This document shows, one piece after another, positions 36,483-44,162 of a stretch of DNA of 64,000 nucleotides. Positions within the stretch are counted from its first letter, which is position 1. The number at the start of each line of letters is the position of its first letter. The stretch spans positions 248,001 to 312,000 of the forward strand of contig NZ_JACJVC010000001.1 in assembly GCF_023369555.1 (NCBI RefSeq), in the 5' to 3' direction. This DNA comes from Actinomyces sp. AC-20-1. Its GTDB lineage: Bacteria > Actinomycetota > Actinomycetes > Actinomycetales > Actinomycetaceae. Both the position numbers and the translations under genes were made by a program. The notes below the pieces were generated by a model that worked only from the letters and a program-made list of their open reading frames with translations, was not told the DNA's origin and did no database searches.

Positions 36483-38456
36483 GTGCCATCAGGCCTGACC
36501 ACCCCCACCAGCCCCGCCGCCCCGGCCCTGCGGGCCAAGGACCCCGTCGACGCCGTGCCTCCCCTCGGGCGCCTGACGGTCCTGGGTGTCCAGCACGTCC
36601 TGGCCTTCTACGCCGGCGCCGTCGTCGTCCCCCTCGTCATCGCCACGGGGCTCAACCTCGACAGCGCCACCACCATCCACCTCATCAACGCCGACCTGCT
36701 CACCTGCGGCATCGCCACCATCATCCAGTCCGCCGGCCTCGGCCCGAGGATCGGCGTGCGCCTGCCCCTCATCCAGGGCGTCACCTTCACGGCCGTGTCC
36801 CCGCTCATCGCCATCGGCCTGGCCGCCTCAGGGGGCGCAGGCGGCACCGAGGGACTGGCCGCCATGTACGGCTCGATCATCGTCGCGGGCCTGGTCACCT
36901 TCCTCGCGGCCCCCTGGTTCGCCCGGCTCCTGCGCTTCTTCCCGCCCGTCGTCACCGGCACGCTCCTGACCGTCATGGGCACCACGCTCATGAGCGTGTC
37001 CGCCAACGACATCGTCAGCTGGGGCACCAGCGCGGCCGCCGCCGGGCAGGACCCCACCGGGCCGACCCTGCGCGGCCTGGCCTACGCCTTCCTCACGCTC
37101 GTGCTCATCGTGCTCGTCCAGCGCGTCTTCAAGGGCTTCGTGTCGACGATCTCCGTGCTCATCGGCCTCGTGGCGGCCACCGCCGTCGCCTGGGCCCTGG
37201 GCGACGCCAGCTTCGCCGGCGTCGGTGACGCCGCCGCCCTGGGCATCACCACGCCGTTCTTCTTCGGCCTGCCCCAGCTCACCCTCACCGGCATCGTCTC
37301 CATGCTCATCGTCATGGCCGTCACCGCCGTCGAGACCACCGGTGACGTCTTCGCCACCGGCGAGGTGGTCGGCAAGCGCATCACGCCCGACCACGTCGCC
37401 AACGCGCTGCGCGCCGACGGGCTGTCCACGGTGCTCGGCGGGGTCATGAACTCCTTCCCCTACACGTGCTTCGCCCAGAACGTCGGCCTCGTGCGCCTGA
37501 CCCAGGTCAAGTCCCGCTGGGTGGTCACCTGCGCCGGCGTCATCATGATCATCCTGGGGCTGCTGCCCAAGGCGGCAGCCGTCGTCCAGGCCATCCCCAC
37601 CCCCGTCATCGGCGGGGCCAGCCTCGCGATGTTCGCCTCGGTCGCCGTCGTCGGCATCCAGACCCTGGGCAAGGTGGACATGACGGACAACCGCAACTCG
37701 GTCATCGTCTCCACCTCGCTCGGCCTGGCCCTGCTCGTCACCTTCAAGCCGGACATCGCCTTGATGGTCCCGTCCTGGCTCGCGATCCTCTTCGGCTCGG
37801 GCGTCACCATCGGGGCGCTCACCGCGGTGGTGCTCAACATCCTGTTCTTCCACGTCGGTCGTCAGAAGGGCGCCGACGTCGCCCTCGTCGAGGGCCGGGC
37901 ACTCGGGCTGGACGACGTCAACGCCATGGAGCGCGACGAGTTCGTGCGGGTCTTCTCGCGTCTGCACGCCGGTGCCACCTGGCCCGCCGAGCGCGTGTGG
38001 GGCGCACGCCCCTTCGCCACGACGACGGCCCTGCGCCAGGCCTTCGAGGACGAGGTCCTGGCCGCCTCCAGCCAGGAGCAGGAGGATCTCATCGCCGGCT
38101 ACACCGACGTCGTCGACCTCCTGCTGGGCACGGGCGGGGACGAGCAGGCGCGCCTGGAGACCGCCTCGCTGGCGCTGGGCGAGCCCGACGACGCCGAGCG
38201 GGCCGAGCTGCGCGGCCTGTCCGAGGCCTACCGGGCCAAGTTCGGCCGTCCGCTGGTGATGTGCGTCGAGCGCCTTGCCGACCGCGGCCAGCTCATCGCG
38301 CGCGGCTGGGCCCGCGTGGAGGGCTCCGAGGCGCGTGAGGCGCGCACCGCCGTCGGCGAGGTCATCGACATCGCCGACGAGCGCTTCAGTGAGATGGTCG
38401 CCGACGCCAACCCCATCCGCTCCGCCTGGGCGCGCAAGTTCGAGCAGCTGGACTGA
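36483..38456 (+). CDS. NCS2 purine/xanthine permease fused to a UraD-like domain
   Basis: 657 residues; GTG 36483 eight bases after AGGAG. Residues about 25-465 form an NCS2 (uracil/xanthine) transporter with about 12-14 membrane segments, including LGVQHVLAFYAGAVVVPLVI and the substrate motif AVTAVETTGDVFATGEVVGK. Residues about 480-655 match OHCU decarboxylase (UraD): EFVRVFSRLHAGATWPAERV, WGARPF, ELRGLSEAYRAKFGRPLVM and EARTAVGEVIDIADERF. The catalytic His of the usual HPDL motif is replaced (LIAGYTDVVDLL), so decarboxylation is doubtful and a regulatory or binding role is possible. No other uricolytic gene is nearby. Confidence 0.85.
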   Translation: MPSGLTTPTSPAAPALRAKDPVDAVPPLGRLTVLGVQHVLAFYAGAVVVPLVIATGLNLDSATTIHLINADLLTCGIATIIQSAGLGPRIGVRLPLIQGVTFTAVSPLIAIGLAASGGAGGTEGLAAMYGSIIVAGLVTFLAAPWFARLLRFFPPVVTGTLLTVMGTTLMSVSANDIVSWGTSAAAAGQDPTGPTLRGLAYAFLTLVLIVLVQRVFKGFVSTISVLIGLVAATAVAWALGDASFAGVGDAAALGITTPFFFGLPQLTLTGIVSMLIVMAVTAVETTGDVFATGEVVGKRITPDHVANALRADGLSTVLGGVMNSFPYTCFAQNVGLVRLTQVKSRWVVTCAGVIMIILGLLPKAAAVVQAIPTPVIGGASLAMFASVAVVGIQTLGKVDMTDNRNSVIVSTSLGLALLVTFKPDIALMVPSWLAILFGSGVTIGALTAVVLNILFFHVGRQKGADVALVEGRALGLDDVNAMERDEFVRVFSRLHAGATWPAERVWGARPFATTTALRQAFEDEVLAASSQEQEDLIAGYTDVVDLLLGTGGDEQARLETASLALGEPDDAERAELRGLSEAYRAKFGRPLVMCVERLADRGQLIARGWARVEGSEAREARTAVGEVIDIADERFSEMVADANPIRSAWARKFEQLD

Positions 38457-38470
38457 CGCTGCCGGCCCCT

Positions 38471-38510
38471 CGTGAGGCGGTGGCCCCGTGCACGGGGTCG
38501 CCGCCTCACG
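38471..38510. terminator. Bidirectional terminator between convergent genes
   Basis: Nested perfect stems: outer CGTGAGGCGG/CCGCCTCACG and inner CCCCGTGCACGGGG, with 3-nt internal loops. It lies between the NCS2 gene (+) and the MarR gene (-). Confidence 0.8.
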
Positions 38511-38551
38511 TCGTGGCGGGGCGGGGGCCCGACGGCGGGGCCCCGCCGCGC

Positions 38552-38974
38552 TCAGGAGGCGAGGTCGGCGGCGATGGTGCCCAGGTCCTCGAGCAGCCGG
38601 GCCCGCCGCTCGGGCGTGAGGCTCCTCGTGGCCTCGGCGCTGATCCTCCTGCCGATGTCGACGACCTCGTGCGTGAGGCCCCTGGCCTTGTCGGTGAGGT
38701 GGATGCTGGCGGAGCGGCGGTCGTGAGCGCTCGGCGTACGGGTGATGAGGCCGTCGCGCTCCATGCGGGACAGGGTCTGGGCCATGGTCGGCTGGCGGAT
38801 GTCGAGGACGGTGGCCAGCTCGGCCTGGGTGCGGGGCTGGGACTCGGCCAGGATGAGCAAGACCGGCAGGTAGGCGGGCCTCAGGCCGAGGGGGCGCAGG
38901 GCCTCGGCCATGTGCCGCTCCAGCTGGCGCGCCACGTGGTTGATCATGAATCCGAGGAGCTGGGTGTGCTGCAT
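38552..38974 (-). CDS. MarR-family transcriptional regulator
   Basis: 140 residues from ATG 38974 (MQHTQLLGFMINHVARQLER). The winged HTH is QAELATVLDIRQPTMAQTLS, then MERDGLITRTPSAHDRRSAS with the DRR wing. Second gene after the flavin reductase, 43 bp downstream on the same strand. A perfect palindrome at the reductase start is the likely operator. Confidence 0.92.
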   Translation of the reverse strand: MQHTQLLGFMINHVARQLERHMAEALRPLGLRPAYLPVLLILAESQPRTQAELATVLDIRQPTMAQTLSRMERDGLITRTPSAHDRRSASIHLTDKARGLTHEVVDIGRRISAEATRSLTPERRARLLEDLGTIAADLAS

Positions 38975-39017
38975 GGGCACAGTCTCCCTCAGTACCTCTC
39001 CCCGCCCCTCAACGGGG

Positions 39018-40283
39018 TCAGCGCCAGCGGTAGGTCTCGGCGTGGAGGCGTGAGCGCCGGCCCCCGGCGCCGAGGTAGGCGGACGTGGCCGCCTCGACCA
39101 GGCCGGTGGGGCCGCAGAGGTACCAGTGGGCGCCTGCGGGAGCGTCCGTGGCCAGAGCACCCAGGGCCTCGGCGGTCAGGCGGCCGCCCTGGGCGCTGAG
39201 GGCCGGTTGGAGGGTGAGCCAGGGCAGTGCCCGGACCGCGTGCTCGACCTCCTCCCAGCAGGGGGCGTCGCAGGTGTCGCGGGCGCTGTAGACGAGGTGG
39301 ACCGCGGGGTGCGGCACGGCGCCGGGGTCCTGCACGGCGGTGCGCAGCACGGAGAGGAAGGGGGTGATCCCTGCGCCGCCTGCGACCCACACCTCCGGCT
39401 CGCCGCTGCGCCCGGGGGTGAAGGCCCCGTAGGGCCCCTCGACGCGGACCGTGTCACCGGGGCGCAGGCCGCGATGGGCGGCGTCGGTCCAGTCCCCCGC
39501 GGCGCGCACGAGCACGCACCGGCTCGGCGCCCCCGCCCGGTTGGTGAGGGTGAAGGGGTGCGTCTCCCGCCGTCCGTCGACGGTGGCGGTGAGCAGGACG
39601 AACTGGCCCGGGGTGTGGGCCGCCGGCGAGTCCGTCGGCCAGGAGAGCTCGATGGCGCGCTCGCACGCCACGACCGACTCGATGACGCTCCCGGAGGGGC
39701 GGCGCAGGCGGCTGCGCAGGCGGTGGATGACGCCCGTGAGGCTCATGGCGGCGAAGGCCAGCGCCCACGCCGAGGCGACCGGCGCGCGCACCGAGCCGGC
39801 GATGACGGAGACCAGCACGCGGAGGCTGATGAGCGCGACCGCGCCTGTCGCGGCGGCGCCGTGGACCTTCTGGAAGGCGGCGTAGGGCACGCGGGGGTTG
39901 AGCGCGCAGACGGCCGCCACGAGCAGGAGGAGCACGGCGAGCGCACCCATGACGGCGAGCGGGAGGACGGCCGCGGAGGCGGGGGCGGGGCCCAGGGGAG
40001 AGAGCTCGGGGGCGCTCACCGTGAGGGCGACGTGGGCGATGACCAGCGCCACCGTCCCCATCCCGAAGGCCTTGTGGAGGGCGTAGGCCCGGTCGAGGGG
40101 GCCGAAGACCCTCTCCACGAAAGCGGGCCGGGCGGCGATGGTGACGGTGGCGGCGAGGCAGCCCTGGGCGGCTGCACCGGCCGTGACGGCGAGGGCGTGG
40201 TGCCAGCCGACGGCTGAGACTGCGGTGACGCAGGTCGTCACGAGCATGACGACGGCGATGACGAGGGGGATCCGCGAAGACAT
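39018..40283 (-). CDS. Membrane ferredoxin/flavin reductase (ferric-reductase-like)
   Basis: 421 residues from ATG 40283. N-terminal 200 residues: about six membrane segments with His in ALHKAFGMG, IAHVALTV and FQKVHGAA that could bind heme. C-terminal FNR-type module: FAD motif HPFTLTNRAG, the GPYGAF strand, NAD(P) motif VAGGAGITPFLSVL, LVYSARD and WYLCGPTGLVEA. It probably passes electrons across the membrane, for example to ferric iron or an oxidant. No plus-GG ribosome-binding site is visible, so the message may be leaderless. Confidence 0.85.
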   Translation of the reverse strand: MSSRIPLVIAVVMLVTTCVTAVSAVGWHHALAVTAGAAAQGCLAATVTIAARPAFVERVFGPLDRAYALHKAFGMGTVALVIAHVALTVSAPELSPLGPAPASAAVLPLAVMGALAVLLLLVAAVCALNPRVPYAAFQKVHGAAATGAVALISLRVLVSVIAGSVRAPVASAWALAFAAMSLTGVIHRLRSRLRRPSGSVIESVVACERAIELSWPTDSPAAHTPGQFVLLTATVDGRRETHPFTLTNRAGAPSRCVLVRAAGDWTDAAHRGLRPGDTVRVEGPYGAFTPGRSGEPEVWVAGGAGITPFLSVLRTAVQDPGAVPHPAVHLVYSARDTCDAPCWEEVEHAVRALPWLTLQPALSAQGGRLTAEALGALATDAPAGAHWYLCGPTGLVEAATSAYLGAGGRRSRLHAETYRWR

Positions 40284-40284
40284 A

Positions 40285-40298
40285 CATAGCATGCTATG
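40285..40298 (-). promoter_or_regulatory. Palindromic MarR-type operator at the reductase start
   Basis: A perfect 14-bp palindrome CATAGCATGCTATG that ends 2 bp before the ATG at 40283. Size and AT-rich ends fit a MarR site; the regulator is probably the gene downstream of the reductase. Confidence 0.65.
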
Positions 40299-40371
40299 CA
40301 AATGGGAGGAGGGGCGCAACCGCGACGCCCCTCGCCGTCGGACCTCACAGCCTCCCCGGGTGCGCACAGCA

Positions 40372-40409
40372 AGGCCCCTTACCTCCCATGTTCGGGAGGC
40401 AAGGGGCCT
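40372..40409. terminator. Hairpin at the edge of the accessory region
   Basis: A 16-bp stem with one mismatch, AGGCCCCTT-A-CCTCCC and GGGAGG-C-AAGGGGCCT, loop ATGTTC. It could end transcripts from the 445-residue gene (stop 254 bp away). The rest of 40299-40662 shows no gene. Confidence 0.6.
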
Positions 40410-40471
40410 GCACGCCGCTCCCGCCCGGCGCCCCTCAGGGCACCGACGCGTGGGAGCGCTGGTGGAGCTCA

Positions 40472-40481
40472 GGGGGGGGGG
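40472..40481 (+). repeat. Ten-base G homopolymer
   Basis: A run of ten Gs in the gene-free stretch between the reductase and the 445-residue gene. Such tracts slip easily; no reading frame is obviously controlled by it. Confidence 0.6.
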
Positions 40482-40662
40482 CACGTGTCGAGCTCTTTGC
40501 CGCGCGTGATCACCTGCTGCTCGTTCAAGTTGCGGCTCACCTTGAGTGCTCGCGCACCTTCGCGGCCTGACAACGACTGTCGCCGGTCGCTGCAGCAGTC
40601 CCAATTGACACCACACTACGGGGCACACCCACGAAAAATCGTCGGACCACATGGCCCGCCCC

Positions 40663-42000
40663 TCACGCATCGGGGATCGGCGCATCATCAGCGTGCCATT
40701 CAGGGCTGGCTCCTGAGTCTGCAGACACGTCGACCCAGCCTAAGCTCGCTGAGCCTGGATAGCTCGAGGGCGACTCGGTACCTGCATATCGCCAACGCTC
40801 CTCAAGGTCCTGAGTGCCACCGACCCCTAAGCAAAACCCTCCCACCGTGTGTCGCCAGGCAGCCCAAGCCTGACCATCATCACGCACGCAGAAGTCGACT
40901 CCGTGGTCTTGGGGCAAGTTCCGGAACCCGCTTACAGGCAAGACGACGATCGGGTCGGTCCAGTAGCGACCGCCACGGTGCCTGTACAAGCCCATCTGGG
41001 TATAGAAAATACCGTCAAGTGCTTCCTTGGTTTCATGAAACTCTCGCCGATCTAGCCACCGGCCGTTCTCGTCCACGCCTATCGCGCCAGCTTGTTTTCT
41101 GAGCCGACGACGGCGTTCGCGATTCTGTCGAGCACGGTGCCGGACCGACCGTCGGTACTCTCGCATTATTCGTGAAGCATCCCTGAACGACTTCTGCTTC
41201 GCCAACTCGGGCAACCAGCGCCCGGCAAAGCAAGTGGCATATCGCAGGCTGCCGAGCACACCAAGCAAGAACGCAAGCCGCACCGCCAAAGGCAGCACCT
41301 GCCTACCGTTGAGGAACTTGGCTCTCACCAATGTCGCCTCGCACGAAGCGATCAGCCCCAAGACATAAATGAAGGGTATGAGCGAGACAGGGAGCCACAC
41401 TGACAGCGCAAAAGCGGTGGCCTCACGTTCCCAGTCGAACTCATTGAAACCAGAGGCAACCTGGATCGCGACGTGAGCAGTGAGTCCGATCCCGATAAGG
41501 GCCATCAGGACATCGAAAAAACTCCCTACCGCAGCCGTCCCGGGATCTCGCTTGCCGACGACAGAGAACATCACGAAGAATAATAGGACCACCTGGAGGA
41601 CGAGCTCACCCCACAGTGGAAAGAGCACCAGGTTGAGGTAAACGACGAGCAGCGCCGTTACGCCGAGCACTTCTTTGACCACGTGTTTGACCACGCCAAG
41701 TCCGTCTCCGAACTTCGCACTATTGAACAGAATCGGAAAGCCAACAACGAAGACGCCGATCAGCGTGTCTTTCAGCAACTCGCCAGACCAGGCTCCTACC
41801 GAATGTGCGAGAACGACCACGGCAGCCACGAAAACCAGGTAAGAGAGAACCACTGTCCAGACCTTCAATTCCGCACACGCCTTCACAACGTCGAGGAGTG
41901 ACCGCAGCAGTCCCTTACGGTCCTTAGTGAGCAAGAAGGACAGCAGAACAAGCGTAACGACGACTATTCCAGTCGCTAGTTCTCGCGATGTCAGTTCCAT
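40663..42000 (-). CDS. Unrecognised membrane protein with basic cytoplasmic-type domain
   Basis: 445 residues from ATG 42000 after GGAGTGGGA; GTG 42006 is an alternative. Seven or so hydrophobic segments fill residues 10-270 (LATGIVVVTLVLLSFLL, VWTVVLSYLVFVAAVVVLAH, LVLQVVLLFFVMFSVVG). A very basic stretch follows (REYRRSVRHRARQNRERRRR, about 290-315), then a soluble 130-residue C-terminus (YTQMGLYRHRGGRYWTDPIV; FCVRDDGQAWAAWRHTVGG). Base composition is clearly lower in GC than the surrounding core, suggesting acquisition. No family recognised; it neighbours an AbiF-like gene. Confidence 0.7.
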   Translation of the reverse strand: MELTSRELATGIVVVTLVLLSFLLTKDRKGLLRSLLDVVKACAELKVWTVVLSYLVFVAAVVVLAHSVGAWSGELLKDTLIGVFVVGFPILFNSAKFGDGLGVVKHVVKEVLGVTALLVVYLNLVLFPLWGELVLQVVLLFFVMFSVVGKRDPGTAAVGSFFDVLMALIGIGLTAHVAIQVASGFNEFDWEREATAFALSVWLPVSLIPFIYVLGLIASCEATLVRAKFLNGRQVLPLAVRLAFLLGVLGSLRYATCFAGRWLPELAKQKSFRDASRIMREYRRSVRHRARQNRERRRRLRKQAGAIGVDENGRWLDRREFHETKEALDGIFYTQMGLYRHRGGRYWTDPIVVLPVSGFRNLPQDHGVDFCVRDDGQAWAAWRHTVGGFCLGVGGTQDLEERWRYAGTESPSSYPGSASLGWVDVSADSGASPEWHADDAPIPDA

Positions 42001-42060
42001 TCCCACTCCACCCCTCAGCTACAGAACCCCATAGGGGACAAGGCTAAGACTGCTCACTGG

Positions 42061-42300
42061 CACTGGGGCATCCGCTCCGGTTTCCCGCATGGCACGGCCC
42101 ACTCCCGCCACCCCTACGATTACCGCTTCTATCACGGCATGCTCCACATCATCGAGGCTGAAGCCACCATCGTGCGAGCCATCTTCGACGAATTCCTTGC
42201 CGGACACGGCCCCCGAAGCCACCGTCGAACGACTCAACAGCAAGGGCCTTCACTCTCGCGCCGGTGGATCGTCCCGGGACGCTGATGGTCATCGATCTGA
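42061..42300 (+). pseudogene. Remnant of a serine recombinase
   Basis: Translating from 42061 gives HPYDYRFYHGMLHIIEAEAT, then IVRAIFDEFLAGHG, which matches the P-x-G-Y-R ... EEAxIVRRIFDEFLAGxG region of large serine recombinases. The next family block (EATVERLNSKGLHSRAGGSS) follows in a different frame, so a one-base shift has occurred near 42220. No catalytic N-terminal domain is present. Outside it, 42301-42537 shows nothing recognisable. Confidence 0.7.
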
Positions 42301-42537
42301 GTCTAGTGGCCCCAGCCGCGCAGCGTCTCAGCGTTGATGCCCGGGCTCCTCGCCGACGCGTCTGGAGGAGCCCTTGGATCGGTTGGGGTCCCTCAACAAA
42401 GCTTCCAGGCGCAAGCGGATCGCTCACACCTTGAGCCCCTCAGGGGATTCCCAGGGTGCTGGCATGGTCATCATCCTTCCGTGGATGCAGACCCTCTACT
42501 ACGCCCGAGACGATCCCAATAGAGGCAGTTGACTCTC

Positions 42538-43260
42538 CTACGGACGGCTCCTAAGCATTGCCGGGACGTGGGACCGGGAGAGCAGGAACGAGTGCAGATC
42601 GCGATCCAGCATCGCAGCCAGACGCAGGGTGTCCAGGTGCGCATCATGGGCACTCATCCGCATTGCCTGGCCTGACAGCGGGAAGCCGCGCACCAGTGGT
42701 TCGTGGTGGGCGACACGGTTGCGAAGTTCATTGACGCGCGTAACGACAGCGAGGGCATACTCGCGGTTCCAGCGCTGCCCGTCGGCCTTAGCCTGCGCGC
42801 GACCACCAGGGAAGGCCTTGTCGAGAACGCCGCGCCACAGTACCTCGTAGTCGCACCGCACCCGTCGAGGCGGTTTGCCCGCATAATCACCCTTGTCCAG
42901 CAGTCCGCGCCAGAACCCGAACATGCACTGGGCGACGAGTTTCCCGGCAGTCTTCGGCTTATTGACACGCTTCCACGCCGCGCTCAGCGTGGTCATCGAA
43001 CGGTCATCGAGGGGCATGTCGAGATTCTCGTACCAAGCTGGACCCCACTTGGCTTCGAGCTGGGCGCTCATTGCATTGCGCAACGCCACCTCGAGGATCG
43101 CCAGATCAGCCAGGAAGGCCACAGCAAGCTCGCGGTCCCACAGGTACAGTTCCCGGGCTCGATCAGCGTCACCACCGGCCTCAGCAAGGTACGTGCTCAT
43201 GCGGGTGGGTGTGATCGAGCGATCAAGCGCTGCGACGTGGTGAGCGGGCAACAACGACAC
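42538..43260 (-). CDS. AbiF-like HEPN protein (Abi_2 family)
   Basis: 240 residues from GTG 43260 with GGAGG 10 bp upstream; an earlier ATG (43290) would overlap the structured RNA segment. Family pattern: MSTYLAEAGGDADRARELYL, LADLAILEVALRNAMSAQLE, WGPAWYEN, and the HEPN RNase motif R-N-x3-H in VNELRNRVAHHEPLV. Abi_2 proteins act in abortive phage defence by RNA cleavage; AbiF relatives are described as working with an adjacent non-coding RNA. It lies in the AT-richer island between a recombinase remnant and ssrA. Confidence 0.85.
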   Translation of the reverse strand: MSLLPAHHVAALDRSITPTRMSTYLAEAGGDADRARELYLWDRELAVAFLADLAILEVALRNAMSAQLEAKWGPAWYENLDMPLDDRSMTTLSAAWKRVNKPKTAGKLVAQCMFGFWRGLLDKGDYAGKPPRRVRCDYEVLWRGVLDKAFPGGRAQAKADGQRWNREYALAVVTRVNELRNRVAHHEPLVRGFPLSGQAMRMSAHDAHLDTLRLAAMLDRDLHSFLLSRSHVPAMLRSRP

Positions 43261-43290
43261 TGGACCCCGACCTCCTGTCGGATGTAGCAT

Positions 43291-43370
43291 GGTGGGGAAG
43301 TCCCCGGCATACGCCTCTGTCGAACATGAGTCGGCAAGCAGCCGGGGTTTTTCTTTGCCTCCGGCAGTCT
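43291..43370 (-). ncRNA. Candidate abiF-type structured RNA upstream of the AbiF-like gene
   Basis: On the minus strand a small hairpin TGCC-GGA-GGCA (43356-43366) is followed by an A-rich stretch (AAAGAAAAA) and a long-range stem CCCCGGC/GCCGGGG (43341-43347 with 43302-43308) closing a 32-nt region. It lies between a promoter-like TTGTGG-17-CATAGA and the gene. I recall an abiF RNA motif described beside such genes; identity needs a covariance search. Confidence 0.45.
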
Positions 43371-43516
43371 ATGACGGCCCTCGGCGGCAGCCACAAGAAT
43401 CATCGTGGCCAACGCATCGACCGAGTCCAGCATGAACCGGCCTCAGTTGGTAGATTTGCGTTTCTAAGACATCACGGAACCGCTGAGGCAGAGAGCCTTC
43501 GTCGATGAGACAAAAC

Positions 43517-43557
43517 GGGGAAGTGCTGACACTCCCACGAGTGTTCAGCACTTCCCC
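43517..43557 (-). terminator. Intrinsic terminator of ssrA
   Basis: A stem of about 18 bp with one bulge (GGGGAAGTGCTGA paired with TCAGCACTTCCCC) followed on the minus strand by GTTTTGTCTC. It begins 7 bp beyond the tmRNA 3' end. Confidence 0.9.
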
Positions 43558-43563
43558 CTGGAG

Positions 43564-43931
43564 TGGAGATGCGGGGAATCGAACCCCGGTCCGACGGTGG
43601 TGCAACAGGACTTCTCCGGGTGCAGCTCGCTGCTGACTTTCTCAGCCCCGGCGTCTCACGCGAGCAAGGACGCCGACGGGCTCAGTCACCTAAGAGTCCC
43701 GAGGTCCCCGGTGACGAGGGACCTCAGCAGTGGCTCCCTGGATGACGCCAGGAACCGGGGCGGAAGCAGTCCCCGGGCTGACGGACTTCGAGGCTCGCTC
43801 AGGCGGCGAGGGCGAAGTCGGTGCGAGTGTTATCGGCACCTATTGGTTCGCACAGAGCGTTGACGAGATGACTGTGCGTCCTCGACCCGCTTCTCCTGAA
43901 CCCACGACCGTCGTCGAAACCGATCATCCCC
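43564..43931 (-). ncRNA. ssrA: tmRNA (transfer-messenger RNA)
   Basis: About 368 nt. The 5' end GGGGATGATCGGTTTCGAC and 3' end GGGTTCGATTCCCCGCATCTCC form the tRNA-like domain (acceptor GGGGATG with CATCTCC, discriminator A; CCA not encoded). The tag reading frame encodes ADNTRTDFALAA and stops at 43799-43801, the expected proteolysis tag ending ALAA. It rescues stalled ribosomes with SmpB, whose gene is 1.2 kb away. Confidence 0.95.
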
Positions 43932-44162
43932 TGTGAAGTTGTCCCCGGCTGGCCGGGCGCACACGCTCCTGACGGAGCCACAGAATCGTAGCAGGACACT
44001 GACCGGGAGCACCAGCAGCAGCGGTCGCGCTCCGGTCCCGCCCCGGCGTCCCGGAGCCGGGTTTCGATACCGGTTCCTGCCGCTCCCCCGGCCGCCGCCG
44101 GCCTGGAAGGATGGCCCCGTCCCTCCCCCCTCGGGAGGGCGAGCACGACGAAGGAGCACGCC

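Noticed and set aside
43291-43516. An att site at the ssrA 3' end
   Set aside because: I searched by eye for a second copy of the tmRNA 3' sequence in the island and found none, so no attachment site is annotated.
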